DNA of 64,000 nt from Ilyomonas sp963790435 (lineage in GTDB: Bacteria; Bacteroidota; Bacteroidia; Chitinophagales; Chitinophagaceae), in assembly GCA_963790435.1 (NCBI GenBank), contig CAWBOI010000007.1, forward strand, positions 1-64,000, given 5' to 3'. Below, in pieces: positions 1 to 8,446 of this stretch. The position numbers were made by a program, and so were the translations under genes. The notes under the pieces are model-generated. The model had not been told where the DNA came from and did not search any database. It saw only the letters and a list, made by a program, of their open reading frames with translations. The stretch's first letter is position 1, and every line of letters begins with the position of its first letter.

Positions 1-36
1 GGAAAAATATTTTTTGGTTAAAGATCATATTCTCGT

Positions 37-47
37 TTTGTTTTTGC
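37..47 (+). repeat. TTTGTTTTTGC element
   Basis: Exact copy of the dispersed 11-mer, in the gene-poor left end. It is followed by CTTAATTTTTACC, which fits the pattern of a T-rich tract a few bases after the core. Confidence 0.7.
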
Positions 48-927
48 CTTAATTTTTACCTCTTCTATCTTCTGCATTTTTGCATGGCATCAGAAACAGG
101 ATGTGTTTCATTTAAAAGTCCTTCTGTACTTCTTTATGCTTACTTTTTTTGTGTTCCATTCTTCTTTCAGTTCATGCAAATTGTCTAGATTTTTAGTACT
201 TCTTTCAAAGCGGTGTCTTGCTAAAGCTTTATACGAGCGGATTGAAAAACAAATTACAGGATTTATGAATGATATTCAAAAAAGTAAAATTATCAACGCT
301 CATCAAGATGTGAACTTGTGTACAGAATTCATTCGTAATCATATAGTAAGAGTGAGTGGAAATACCCTTACTATTCATTTCAAAAACAGTAATAAAGTGT
401 TTGTCATTTTAGTCGTACAAGTATCCGCTGCTCTGTTTGTGCGAGCGTTGATTTAACGATTAGTGTATAATCATTCAATCTTTTCATCTCATCACTTATC
501 TTTTTATCTAAAGGCTTTGCAGAATGCTGCGTTGTTTTAAAATTACAATGACCCAGCATTTTTGCGACATTCTCACATTAACTTCCTTTTTGATTCAACT
601 ACTTTCTGTTGAATTGTGTTGAGATAAGGATGAAAACTTTTTGCAAAAGTCTTATTTAAATTGAGGTAAAACCGTGTAAACTAAGGAAGTGCTACAAAAT
701 AAAAAAGGCCTGTCCACATTGTGTTTCACGAGCGTTCTTTTATTAATTGAAGTTAGACAAACTGTTTCCAGCGGTGAGGGAGGTATTCGATCCCTCGGTA
801 AAAGCTAAAGTATTTTGGTCTACTAAATTGACTTGAGACATACTTACTTTACGTGACAACGAAATTTGCTAATCGCTTTAAATCTTCAATAAAATTATTC
901 GAAAAATGTATCTGCGGGATCACATGG

Positions 928-967
928 AAAAAAGCAGTTACAATCTTTGCTTTGTAGCTGCTTTTTT
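928..967. terminator. Bidirectional terminator-like hairpin beyond phoU
   Basis: A 15-base arm beginning AAAAAAGCAG pairs with an arm ending AGCTGCTTTTTT across a 10-base loop, with one G-U type mismatch. It has T-runs on both strands. On the minus strand it lies about 210 bases past the phoU stop and is the first terminator-like structure after the phosphate operon. Confidence 0.5.
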
Positions 968-1176
968 ATTTGCGCCTGAACAGGAAACGGTGAGCAAAAA
1001 AGTGAATGGATTTTTTCAGCAAATGAATCATGCTGATTCTTAAAAGCGATTTATTCTAAATTAGTTCAGACATAAAATAATACGCAAAACCAAAAGCAGC
1101 CACTTCAGAAAACAAAGCTTATCGCTTGAAAACCCAATGTTTGCTTTATAGAAAGTAGCAATACCACATATTCTCG

Positions 1177-1839
1177 TTAGTGAGAATGTTTATGCTTAAG
1201 CACTTTGGCTTCCAGATAAAATATAATTTCTTCAGAAATATTTTTAGCATGATCGCCTACCCGTTCAAGCTTTCGTATGGTCGAATGGATATAGAGTGAT
1301 TGATCAATATTTTGCGGATTGGTATTCAGATAGGCTTCAATCAATTCATTGGCACTTTGATTAACCTCGTTGAGAAACTCGTCTTTCTTGAAAATTCCCC
1401 TGGCAAGGACGGTATCTTCCTCCTCAAAAGCAGAAAGGGAATCTTCTAACACATTAATGGCTTCATCAAACATTTTGGCAATATGAGTAGCTGTCAGCAA
1501 TTCTTTGTCAAAAGGCTCTTCAATGTTCACCACATATTTTGCAATGCCTTCTGCGATATCTCCTATACGCTCCAGGTTAGAATTGGTTTTAAGAACGGCG
1601 AGTACATAACGGAGGTCAACTGCTACAGGAGTAAACAAGGCAAAAATATTTTCACAGTCCCGGTCAATCTTCAATTCCTCCGCGTTCACACGTCTTTCTT
1701 TTGCCATTACTTCTCTTGCCAAATCTTTATCAAAATCAAACATGGCACTTCTTGCATTTACTAGTTGAGATCTAACAAGATCCCACATGTTAATGACTTC
1801 TGTTTTCAATTGCCCTAATTCTATTTCTAAATGCGTCAT
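1177..1839 (-). CDS. phoU: Phosphate transport system regulatory protein PhoU
   Basis: A 220-residue protein, the usual PhoU length. Two PhoU-type helical repeats are visible, each with an E-R-x-G-D motif: ERIGDIAEGIA in the first half and ERVGDHAKNISEE near the C terminus. These acidic motifs bind metal clusters in known PhoU structures. PhoU is a cytoplasmic peripheral protein that links the PstSCAB transporter to the PhoR/PhoB-type two-component system and limits phosphate uptake. It is the last gene of the operon, 49 bases after pstB. No phoR or phoB gene is in the window. Confidence 0.95.
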   Translation of the reverse strand: MTHLEIELGQLKTEVINMWDLVRSQLVNARSAMFDFDKDLAREVMAKERRVNAEELKIDRDCENIFALFTPVAVDLRYVLAVLKTNSNLERIGDIAEGIAKYVVNIEEPFDKELLTATHIAKMFDEAINVLEDSLSAFEEEDTVLARGIFKKDEFLNEVNQSANELIEAYLNTNPQNIDQSLYIHSTIRKLERVGDHAKNISEEIIFYLEAKVLKHKHSH

Positions 1840-1888
1840 CGTAGTATTTACAATTTACTTTATAAAAATGTTTGTACTCAACAATAGC

Positions 1889-2647
1889 TTAACTGAATCT
1901 GCCTGTAATGTAATTCTGTGTTCGTTTATCACGTGGGCTGGTAAACATAGTTTTGGTTTCGTCATATTCTACCAGTTCGCCCATGTAAAAAAAAGCTGTT
2001 TTATCGCTTACTCTTGCGGCTTGCTGCATGTTGTGCGTTACAATAATCAGCGTGTAATTTTTCTTCAGTTCATGAAACAATTCTTCCACGGTTGATGTAG
2101 AGATAGGATCAAGCGCACTTGTCGGCTCGTCGAATAATAACACTTCGGGTTGCATCGCCACCGCACGTGCGATACATAAACGTTGCTGTTGCCCGCCGGA
2201 AAGGAAAGTTCCTTTTTTCATCAGTGAATCTTTCACTTCGTTCCAAAGCGCCACTTTGGTTAAGGATTCTTCTACAATCTTATCTTTTTCTCCCTTGGGA
2301 AGCCTCATACCATTCAGTTTGTAACCGGCAATTACATTATCGTAGATACTGAGATTGGGAAACGGATTCGGACGCTGGAAAACCATACCAATTTTCAACC
2401 GGACAAAGATGGGATGCATCTGCATTACATCTTCACTGTTCAATAAGATTTGCCCGTTTGCGGTGGCATTGGGTATCAATTCATGCATTCGATTGATACC
2501 ACGCAAGAAAGTAGTTTTTCCACAACCCGATGGACCCATTACCGCAATCACATGGTTTTTCGGAATTTCCATGTTCACATTTTTTACCACATGATTGGTT
2601 CCGAAATATGCATTATAATCAACAGATTTTACAATTGTACTTTCCAT
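1889..2647 (-). CDS. pstB: Phosphate ABC transporter ATP-binding protein PstB
   Basis: ATPase subunit of the phosphate importer, 252 residues from the chosen start. Walker A (GPSGCGKTT), the ABC signature (LSGGQQQR) and Walker B (LLFDEPTSALDP) are all intact. The frame extends 29 codons further upstream, but that extension lies inside pstA. The start at MESTIVKSVDYNAYFG fits family length and gives a 19-base overlap with the pstA end, consistent with translational coupling. Confidence 0.95.
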   Translation of the reverse strand: MESTIVKSVDYNAYFGTNHVVKNVNMEIPKNHVIAVMGPSGCGKTTFLRGINRMHELIPNATANGQILLNSEDVMQMHPIFVRLKIGMVFQRPNPFPNLSIYDNVIAGYKLNGMRLPKGEKDKIVEESLTKVALWNEVKDSLMKKGTFLSGGQQQRLCIARAVAMQPEVLLFDEPTSALDPISTSTVEELFHELKKNYTLIIVTHNMQQAARVSDKTAFFYMGELVEYDETKTMFTSPRDKRTQNYITGRFS

Positions 2648-3474
2648 CTTTTTGTTAACAGCTTTGTAGAAATGTTTAATACCAATACGAATACAAGTAA
2701 TATCAACGAAGCGCCCCAGGCCAGGTCGTGCCAATCATTGTACGGGCTTGTTGCATAGTTAAAGATCAGCAGGGGCAGGCTTTGCATAGGTTTGGTAATA
2801 TTTGCGGAAAGAAAAGGATTACCAAATGCAGTGAATAACAGTGGTGCCGTTTCACCGGCAACTCTTGCTACAGAAAGCATCACTCCGGAAAGAATGCCGC
2901 TGATGCCGCAGGGAACAATCACTTTCAAAATTACCCGATGAAAGGGCATACCCAGCGCAAACGCAGCCTCTTTGAGAGAATCGGGAAGCAGTTTTAAGGT
3001 TTCTTCTGTTGAACGGATAACAATTGGCAACATCATAATGGCCAATGCAACACTTCCCGATAATGCAGAAAATCCGCCGAGTGGTTTTACCAGCCAGAAA
3101 TAGGCAACAATACCAATGACAATAGAAGGAACACCTTGCAAAATATCTACACACAAGCGGCTCCACTGAGCCAGTTTGCTCTTCCTGTTCTCACTGAGAT
3201 ACACACCGCACATGATTCCTACAGGAATAGCAATCATCGCTGCTACAACAATAATAATAAACGTACCGAGTAAAGCATTTGCAATACCACCACCCGTTTC
3301 ACCAACCGGTTTGGGAACATTGACAAGAAAGTGCCAGTTGATTTTGGTTATGCCTGCTTTTATAATAAAAAATAAAATTGCGAACAAAGGAATAATGCAG
3401 CCAAATGCAAGCACAACAGTTAGCACCTGAAATGCCTTGCTCGTTCCAATCCGGTATTTTACTGGTGTATTCAT
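2629..3474 (-). CDS. pstA: Phosphate ABC transporter permease PstA
   Basis: Inner-membrane permease of the phosphate importer, 281 residues, with multiple hydrophobic helices and the binding-protein-dependent transport signature region around EAAFALGMPFHRVILKVIVP, which contacts PstB. The start is placed at MNTPVKYRIG. An upstream in-frame extension of 20 codons runs into the spacer after pstC and is unlikely to be used. It pairs with PstC to form the channel. Confidence 0.93.
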   Translation of the reverse strand: MNTPVKYRIGTSKAFQVLTVVLAFGCIIPLFAILFFIIKAGITKINWHFLVNVPKPVGETGGGIANALLGTFIIIVVAAMIAIPVGIMCGVYLSENRKSKLAQWSRLCVDILQGVPSIVIGIVAYFWLVKPLGGFSALSGSVALAIMMLPIVIRSTEETLKLLPDSLKEAAFALGMPFHRVILKVIVPCGISGILSGVMLSVARVAGETAPLLFTAFGNPFLSANITKPMQSLPLLIFNYATSPYNDWHDLAWGASLILLVFVLVLNISTKLLTKRWKVQL

Positions 3475-3540
3475 GGTATCAATTTTTTTAAGCCGCAGAT
3501 TCACAGAAAAAAGGATCACTCTGTAAATCCACAATACTTT

Positions 3541-4527
3541 TTATTCATTGGTAAATCTCGAGATCACACGTTTGCCTATCATATTAATGACAACTGTTAC
3601 TAAAAACAATACAAGTCCAAGTTCGATTAGTGCAGAGAGATATACCGGCTTATCCGCTTCAGTAAATTCATTGGCAATCACACTTGCCATTGTATTGCCG
3701 GGAGCAAAAATGTTTTTAGGAATAATGCTCGTATTTCCAATCACCATCGTAACCGCCATTGTTTCACCCAACGCACGGCCAAGTGATAATAATATGCCGG
3801 CAAACAAACCGGATTTGGTATAGGGTATAACCACATTTTTAATCACTTCCCATCTTGTTGCTCCAAGCGAATAAGCGCCTTCTTTCAGCGAAGACGGCAC
3901 CATTTGTATCACTGATCTTCCTAACGATGCTGCATAAGGAATGATCATCACGGCTAATATCAGTGATGAACTAAAAATGCCCACACCAAATGGCTCTACT
4001 CCTATCTTCACTTCAAAGCTGCGAACAATAGGTACCAATACAGCAAGCCCCCAGAAACCATAAATCACGGAGGGTACGGCTGCAATGAGTTCTACGGTAC
4101 TTTTCAGAAAATCAGAAAGCCAGCCTTTAGGATAATATTCACCCAGGAAGATGGCAACAGCAATAGAAAAAGGAACAGAAATAATCAATGCAAGGAACGA
4201 TGTTAGCAATGTTCCTAACAGGAATGGATAAGCACCGTAAACATCCTGCACCGGATCCCAGGTTTTTCCCCACAGATATTTTACGCCAAGCGCTTTGATG
4301 GAGGGAAGGGATTGTACAATCAACGTGAGCAAGATACCAAGCACAAGAACAATCATAACAACACCCATCAATGTCAACAAACGCTTGAATACATTTTCCG
4401 TGCGGATTTGCCGGTATAATCTTGTTACTTTCTGTTTTACATTAACGGGTGCCTTTACAGAATCAATTACCCCCAGCGAAACTTCGCCGAGGGTAAGCGC
4501 ATCATTTTTTACGGTTGTTGAATCCAT
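3541..4527 (-). CDS. pstC: Phosphate ABC transporter permease PstC
   Basis: Second permease subunit, 328 residues, with about six membrane helices. The EGAYSLGATRWEVIKNVVIP segment is the conserved cytoplasmic loop that docks PstB. The start is placed at MDSTTVKND. The longer frame would run through the hairpin at 4569-4608, so the short start is preferred. The N terminus before the first helix (about 65 residues) is somewhat long, as is common in Bacteroidota PstC. Confidence 0.93.
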   Translation of the reverse strand: MDSTTVKNDALTLGEVSLGVIDSVKAPVNVKQKVTRLYRQIRTENVFKRLLTLMGVVMIVLVLGILLTLIVQSLPSIKALGVKYLWGKTWDPVQDVYGAYPFLLGTLLTSFLALIISVPFSIAVAIFLGEYYPKGWLSDFLKSTVELIAAVPSVIYGFWGLAVLVPIVRSFEVKIGVEPFGVGIFSSSLILAVMIIPYAASLGRSVIQMVPSSLKEGAYSLGATRWEVIKNVVIPYTKSGLFAGILLSLGRALGETMAVTMVIGNTSIIPKNIFAPGNTMASVIANEFTEADKPVYLSALIELGLVLFLVTVVINMIGKRVISRFTNE

Positions 4528-4568
4528 CACTGCTTCTTTTCTGATTGTAAATTTGAAACTGACAATTA

Positions 4569-4608
4569 AAAAGACCGAAAGCCATGAAGAAACATAGCTC
4601 GGTCTTTT
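4569..4608 (-). terminator. Hairpin between pstS and pstC, probable partial terminator
   Basis: Read on the minus strand, AAAAGACCGA pairs perfectly with TCGGTCTTTT across a 20-base loop, followed by a T-run (TCTTTTTAATTG). It lies 20 bases after the pstS stop and 41 bases before pstC. Such structures often let the binding protein be made in excess over the membrane subunits; here that role is inferred. Confidence 0.65.
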
Positions 4609-4627
4609 CAGCACCAGACTTTCTGCA

Positions 4628-5725
4628 TTATTGTAAAATCGGTTTTCCGTTAAATGTTGCTGACTTCAAAATAGCATCACCGGTAGATACTGCGGCAGGA
4701 GAAAGCGGTGCATAATTCAATGCTCCGCTGTACTGCTGTCCATCATGGATAGCCCAGGATAATAATTTCAGCAATTTGGTTGCTCTGTCTGCTGAACGAT
4801 TGTTGTAGTTCTGTTCTTTGTAAATTAATACCCATGAAAAACCTGAGATCGGGTAACCATCAGCAGCCTCTGTATTTGTCAATGAAATTTTAGAGTCGGC
4901 GGGGATCGAAACATTTGCAGCAGCGGTAACACTTGCGATGCTTGGCGTGATGAAGTTGCCCCCTTTGTTCTGCACTTTTGCATACGCCATATTATTTTGA
5001 ATCGCATAAGCCAGTTCAATATATCCGATGGCGCCGGGCGTTTGTTTAATCAAACCGGCAACACCTTCATTTCCTTTTCCACCTAAACCAACAGGCCAGT
5101 TTACTGATGAGCCTTTGCCCACTTTGGCATTCCAATCTTCGCTTACTTTTGAAAGGTAGGTAGTGAAAATGTTTGATGTGCCGCTTCCATCTGAACGGTG
5201 TGCAATTACAATTGATGTGGAAGGAAGCTTTACACCTTTGTTGATGGCAGCAATTTTGGCATCATCCCATTTGGTAATCTTGCCTAAGAAGATGTCAGCA
5301 AGAACAGCGGGTGATAACAGCAACGTATCTTTTACTTCAGGAAGATTGTAACTTAATACTACCGCACCGGCAGTAACAGGAATATGAAGAACAGGTGTAG
5401 AAACCGCCGAATCCTGTTTGCCGTTCATGGGAGCATCGGAAGCACCGAAATCAACCGTTTTATTGGTTAACTGGGATATGCCTGCGCCAGACCCAACCGA
5501 CTGATAATTTACTTTTACCCCATTTGTTTTGTTATATTCAGCGAACATTTTTGAGAACAAAGGATTGTCGAAGGAACTGCCTGCACCAATCAAGGCATTG
5601 TCGTCACTGCTTGAAGAGGTAGTTGTATTGCCCGATTTTGTGTCAGCACCACCACAGGAAATGAGACTCATTACAGCAAATAAGACGAGTATAGTGAATG
5701 CGGTTTGTAAACGAAATAATTTCAT
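4628..5725 (-). CDS. pstS: Phosphate ABC transporter substrate-binding lipoprotein PstS
   Basis: Periplasmic high-affinity phosphate-binding protein, 365 residues. The N terminus is a lipoprotein signal peptide ending in LISC, followed by a Ser/Thr-rich linker. Phosphate-binding loops typical of PstS are visible: GAGSSFDNPLF near the start, SVGSGAGISQL, DFGASDAPM and HRSDGSGTSNIFTTYL. It is the second gene of the operon, 42 bases after the porin, and is followed by a terminator-like hairpin that may raise its level over pstCAB. Confidence 0.95.
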   Translation of the reverse strand: MKLFRLQTAFTILVLFAVMSLISCGGADTKSGNTTTSSSSDDNALIGAGSSFDNPLFSKMFAEYNKTNGVKVNYQSVGSGAGISQLTNKTVDFGASDAPMNGKQDSAVSTPVLHIPVTAGAVVLSYNLPEVKDTLLLSPAVLADIFLGKITKWDDAKIAAINKGVKLPSTSIVIAHRSDGSGTSNIFTTYLSKVSEDWNAKVGKGSSVNWPVGLGGKGNEGVAGLIKQTPGAIGYIELAYAIQNNMAYAKVQNKGGNFITPSIASVTAAANVSIPADSKISLTNTEAADGYPISGFSWVLIYKEQNYNNRSADRATKLLKLLSWAIHDGQQYSGALNYAPLSPAAVSTGDAILKSATFNGKPILQ

Positions 5726-5767
5726 ATTAGTAGCTTTTGTTTTTCAAATAAAAATTGTCTTTAAATA

Positions 5768-7024
5768 CTATTTACCAAACACATAATAGAAGGTTAACCG
5801 CCAAACCAAATCATGGTCTCCGTTTGCGGTTGACATTTGTGTGTTGTAATGGTTATACCATACGTTCGGCATGAAGTGTACATTCTTTGCCGGAGTAAAA
5901 TCAAGACCAGCAGTCATAAACATTTGCTTGTTGGTTTGATCGCTTGTTGACTTTGTACCGCTGTATGAGTTATCATTGTAGTTTCCGGTGCTGCTTACAT
6001 ATTTACTATAAGTATTGTTATCCACTACGTTCATCGGTTTGTAAGTATCTACACGGGCAAAAAATCTTAGTTTATCCTTTACAATATTGCCATGCACATA
6101 AAATGAAACGGCGCTTGCTTTTGAATTCAATGTGTCTATGCCACCTTCTATTCTTGTTGCGAAGTTGTCATGCTTCAGGTTATTGATAAATCCTTCAACG
6201 CCAACTGTAAAACCAGGTGTATTGTAAGCGATAAAGCCTTTCAGCATTTGGCGGGAATGGTGCCAGGCTGGATTCCAGTTCAATCTTTCATAATCTGCAT
6301 ACAAATCAAATATCAGGCGCTTATCAAGAAACATTGCATATACATCACCATATAACCATTTAAAATTGTCGCCTTCCGGTTTTGCGCTGCTTCCGTTTCC
6401 AACCATCAGGTTGTAACCAAAGTTTGCTTTTGGATCAAAATGCCCCTGCAATGCCGCACCCATATCATAAGAAGGTGTTCTTCTGATATCCGCAACCGTT
6501 CTTTCAATTGAACGATAGGCCCAAACTTTTTCTGTTAACAATGGGAACGCAGGCGTAGCCATCTGCCCAACAACAAGATCAGTTCCTTTCCAGATATTTT
6601 TCCAGCGAATATTCGCCAGCTTTATGTAAAAAGAGAGTTTATTGTTCAACAGCTCATCGCCACTTGCTGCTACTGATGAAGGCGGGTCGCCGGCAGGAAA
6701 ATTATCTTCTGCAGCCAACAATACCTCTGCGGAAAACTTCTTCGTAATATTATAATCGTAACCTAAATAAATACGGCGGAACTGAAAAGTGGTTCGGCTT
6801 TGCGGAATACCGGTATATTGGTTGCTTCCACCACGGGAAAGCGAATCTGAATGGCCTTTGTATGCAAAATCGCCAAACGCATATCCCCATAATCTGCCCG
6901 AATTTGCAGATCCTGCTTTAAAAGCTGAATCGGAATTCCACAAATACTGAGCGTTGATTGAACTGATACTTAAGAATAAAAACAAGAGGGTTGAGAGTAA
7001 AAACTTTAGATCAAATTGCTTCAT
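5768..7024 (-). CDS. Outer-membrane porin, phosphate-selective OprO/OprP-like
   Basis: A 418-residue protein with a cleavable signal peptide (hydrophobic core ending SSINAQ), then alternating beta-strand-like segments and a C terminus ending in aromatic residues (TFYYVFGK), as expected for a barrel inserted by the BAM complex. The sequence resembles the phosphate-selective porin O/P family. Its place as first gene before pstS supports phosphate passage across the outer membrane. The start is placed at MKQFDLKFLLS. The upstream region carries a candidate Pho box, so this is probably the operon's lead gene. Selectivity for phosphate is inferred from context. Confidence 0.8.
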   Translation of the reverse strand: MKQFDLKFLLSTLLFLFLSISSINAQYLWNSDSAFKAGSANSGRLWGYAFGDFAYKGHSDSLSRGGSNQYTGIPQSRTTFQFRRIYLGYDYNITKKFSAEVLLAAEDNFPAGDPPSSVAASGDELLNNKLSFYIKLANIRWKNIWKGTDLVVGQMATPAFPLLTEKVWAYRSIERTVADIRRTPSYDMGAALQGHFDPKANFGYNLMVGNGSSAKPEGDNFKWLYGDVYAMFLDKRLIFDLYADYERLNWNPAWHHSRQMLKGFIAYNTPGFTVGVEGFINNLKHDNFATRIEGGIDTLNSKASAVSFYVHGNIVKDKLRFFARVDTYKPMNVVDNNTYSKYVSSTGNYNDNSYSGTKSTSDQTNKQMFMTAGLDFTPAKNVHFMPNVWYNHYNTQMSTANGDHDLVWRLTFYYVFGK

Positions 7025-7070
7025 GAAACTTTTGTTTGGTTCGAACAGCAAAAGAAAGCATGAGATATTA

Positions 7071-7104
7071 CCAAAATGTTATTTAAAGATTATCTAAAGG
7101 TTAA
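7071..7104 (-). promoter_or_regulatory. Candidate Pho box upstream of the porin-pst operon
   Basis: On the minus strand three related blocks follow each other with exact 11-base spacing: TTAACCTTTAG, ATAATCTTTAA and ATAACATTTTG. The TAAC/TAAT/TAAC cores begin at 7103, 7092 and 7081. PhoB/PhoP-type response regulators bind direct repeats with 11-base periodicity. The array ends 46 bases before the porin start codon. Confidence 0.5.
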
Positions 7105-7209
7105 GTGATATTGTAGAAATGTGAATTATCTGAAGATAATTGAATCAAAACTTTGTGATAAGCAGTGGAAAGAAAGCAGGGAAAGTTTAATAGCTCCGTG
7201 AGAGCGAGG

Positions 7210-7220
7210 TTTGTTTTTGC
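7210..7220 (+). repeat. TTTGTTTTTGC element
   Basis: Exact copy in the spacer before the phosphate operon; followed by GCCTATTTTTATTACG, a clear core-plus-T-tract arrangement. Confidence 0.7.
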
Positions 7221-7349
7221 GCCTATTTTTATTACGCCAATGCGCAATTTTTATAGATATGAACCATTTTATACGCGTCATACATTTTACAGAATACCCA
7301 AACAAAAAATGAAATTAGAAGAGGCTTTATTAATGTGCTTTGCTTTCGA

Positions 7350-8351
7350 TTAGTAAAAAACAATTTCAGCTTCAACGCTTTTCTGCACTGGTTCCTGCTC
7401 CTTATTGAAAACAAGGCTTAGCAGGATGCGTGTTGATTCTTCGCCTTGCACAAAAGGGAATTGTTCTACCGAAACCACCGGTTTGTTGTCGAGATATTTA
7501 CAAAATGGTACGTTGGCATAAGAAGCAAACACAATGTCTTTATTCAGTTGTAAATCGGTTTGTGTTTTGATAAATTGAATGGCGTCCATCGCTATCCAAT
7601 CGTTAAACACAATAATGGCTGTAGGTCTTTGTTTTTGCGAGATTAATTGATTCACTGCCTGCCAGGTTTGCTCTTTGCTGAAGTCGGTTTCTACAACGTA
7701 AGCAGGATTAGCTTTCAGCCGTTTTTTTGCCATTCCATTAATAAAGCCTTTCATTCGCTCGGCGTTGGCGGTTATGGATTGCGGACCTAACAACAAGCCA
7801 ATGCGCCGGTGGTTTAGTTTGTACAAGACATCAATCAATTTAACCGAGATGTTGTACAGGTCGCACGTAACTTTATTGATGTTGGCCACATCGGGTGCGC
7901 GATCAAAAAACACAACCGGAATCTGGTATTCTTTCAACACATCGAAATGACTAATCTGTTTGGTTTCTTTTGATATTGAAACCAGCAATCCATCAATACG
8001 ACGGCGAGTGAAAGCATCAATGATTTGTTTTTCTTTTTCAACGCTGTCGTAGCTCTGCGCTACCATCACGCTAAAATTACTTTCAAACGCTACCTGCTCA
8101 ATACCACTTACCGATTTAGCAAAAAAATCTTCTGATAAAGTAGGCACAATCACACCAATTGTATAAGTACGCCTTTCTTTAAAAAAGATAGCCGTTTGAA
8201 AGGGTTCGTATTTCAATTGTTTTGCCAGTTCTTTCACGGCTGCTTTGGTGCGCAAGCCAATGCTCGGATGATCGTGAAGTGCCCGCGATACAGTGGAAAC
8301 AGATACTTTTAATTGTTTGGCAATTTCTTTTATGGTAGGCAGGTCTTTCAT
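7350..8351 (-). CDS. LacI-family transcriptional regulator
   Basis: 333 residues. The N-terminal helix-turn-helix is textbook LacI (TIKEIAKQLKVSVSTVSRAL, residues 5-24) with a hinge helix near residue 48. The rest is a periplasmic-binding-protein-like sugar sensor (VIVPTLSEDFFAKSVSGIEQ; FDRAPDV). It is divergent from the kinase gene with a 95-base gap that holds a LacI-type palindrome. Similar palindromes precede susC and the DUF3472 gene, so this protein is the likely local regulator of the glycan-use locus. The effector, probably a sugar or sugar phosphate, is unknown. Confidence 0.9.
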   Translation of the reverse strand: MKDLPTIKEIAKQLKVSVSTVSRALHDHPSIGLRTKAAVKELAKQLKYEPFQTAIFFKERRTYTIGVIVPTLSEDFFAKSVSGIEQVAFESNFSVMVAQSYDSVEKEKQIIDAFTRRRIDGLLVSISKETKQISHFDVLKEYQIPVVFFDRAPDVANINKVTCDLYNISVKLIDVLYKLNHRRIGLLLGPQSITANAERMKGFINGMAKKRLKANPAYVVETDFSKEQTWQAVNQLISQKQRPTAIIVFNDWIAMDAIQFIKTQTDLQLNKDIVFASYANVPFCKYLDNKPVVSVEQFPFVQGEESTRILLSLVFNKEQEPVQKSVEAEIVFY

Positions 8352-8373
8352 AAGCTGTTACGAAATTACTGAT

Positions 8374-8393
8374 TTACGCAAACGATTGTTATT
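8374..8393. promoter_or_regulatory. LacI-type operator between regulator and kinase
   Basis: TTACGCAAACGATTGTTATT, with core CAAACGATTG centred at 8383/8384. A -7-like TACTTTTC lies at 8415-8422, about 32 bases downstream towards the kinase. A TAATTTCG on the minus strand at 8361-8368 could serve the regulator, so the site could control both genes. Confidence 0.6.
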
Positions 8394-8446
8394 GGCTGTA
8401 TCGAAATTTCCATCTACTTTTCCCGCTTTATGATATTGTTTTAGCC

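Larger units (their letters stand above)
1..1176. other. AT-rich stretch without a convincing gene
   Basis: No open frame here resembles a known protein. One 117-codon frame starting from GTG at 103 exists, but its hydrophobic low-complexity start and lack of recognisable motifs make it doubtful. The stretch holds one copy of the TTTGTTTTTGC element near its left end, a small GAGGGA/TCCCTC inverted repeat near 776-797, and a bidirectional terminator-like hairpin at 928-967. It may be a decayed region or the edge of an accessory segment to the left. Confidence 0.5.
7025..7349. other. Spacer upstream of the phosphate operon
   Basis: It lies between the porin start and the end of the LacI-type gene. 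It contains the candidate Pho box at 7071-7104 and one TTTGTTTTTGC element at 7210-7220. No gene is seen. Confidence 0.6.

Noticed and set aside
103..456. 117-codon frame near the left end
   Set aside because: It starts with GTG, is low in complexity and has no recognisable domain; the region has no codon-use signal and may be non-coding.
776..797. Possible tRNA T-arm (GAGGGAGGTATTCGATCCCTC-like)
   Set aside because: The loop is nine bases and no acceptor, D- or anticodon arms could be paired around it.
3482..3530. AAGCCGCAGATTCACAG segment upstream of pstA
   Set aside because: It resembles the CCGCAGAT repeat family but has no matching inverted arm, so it was not called a repeat.
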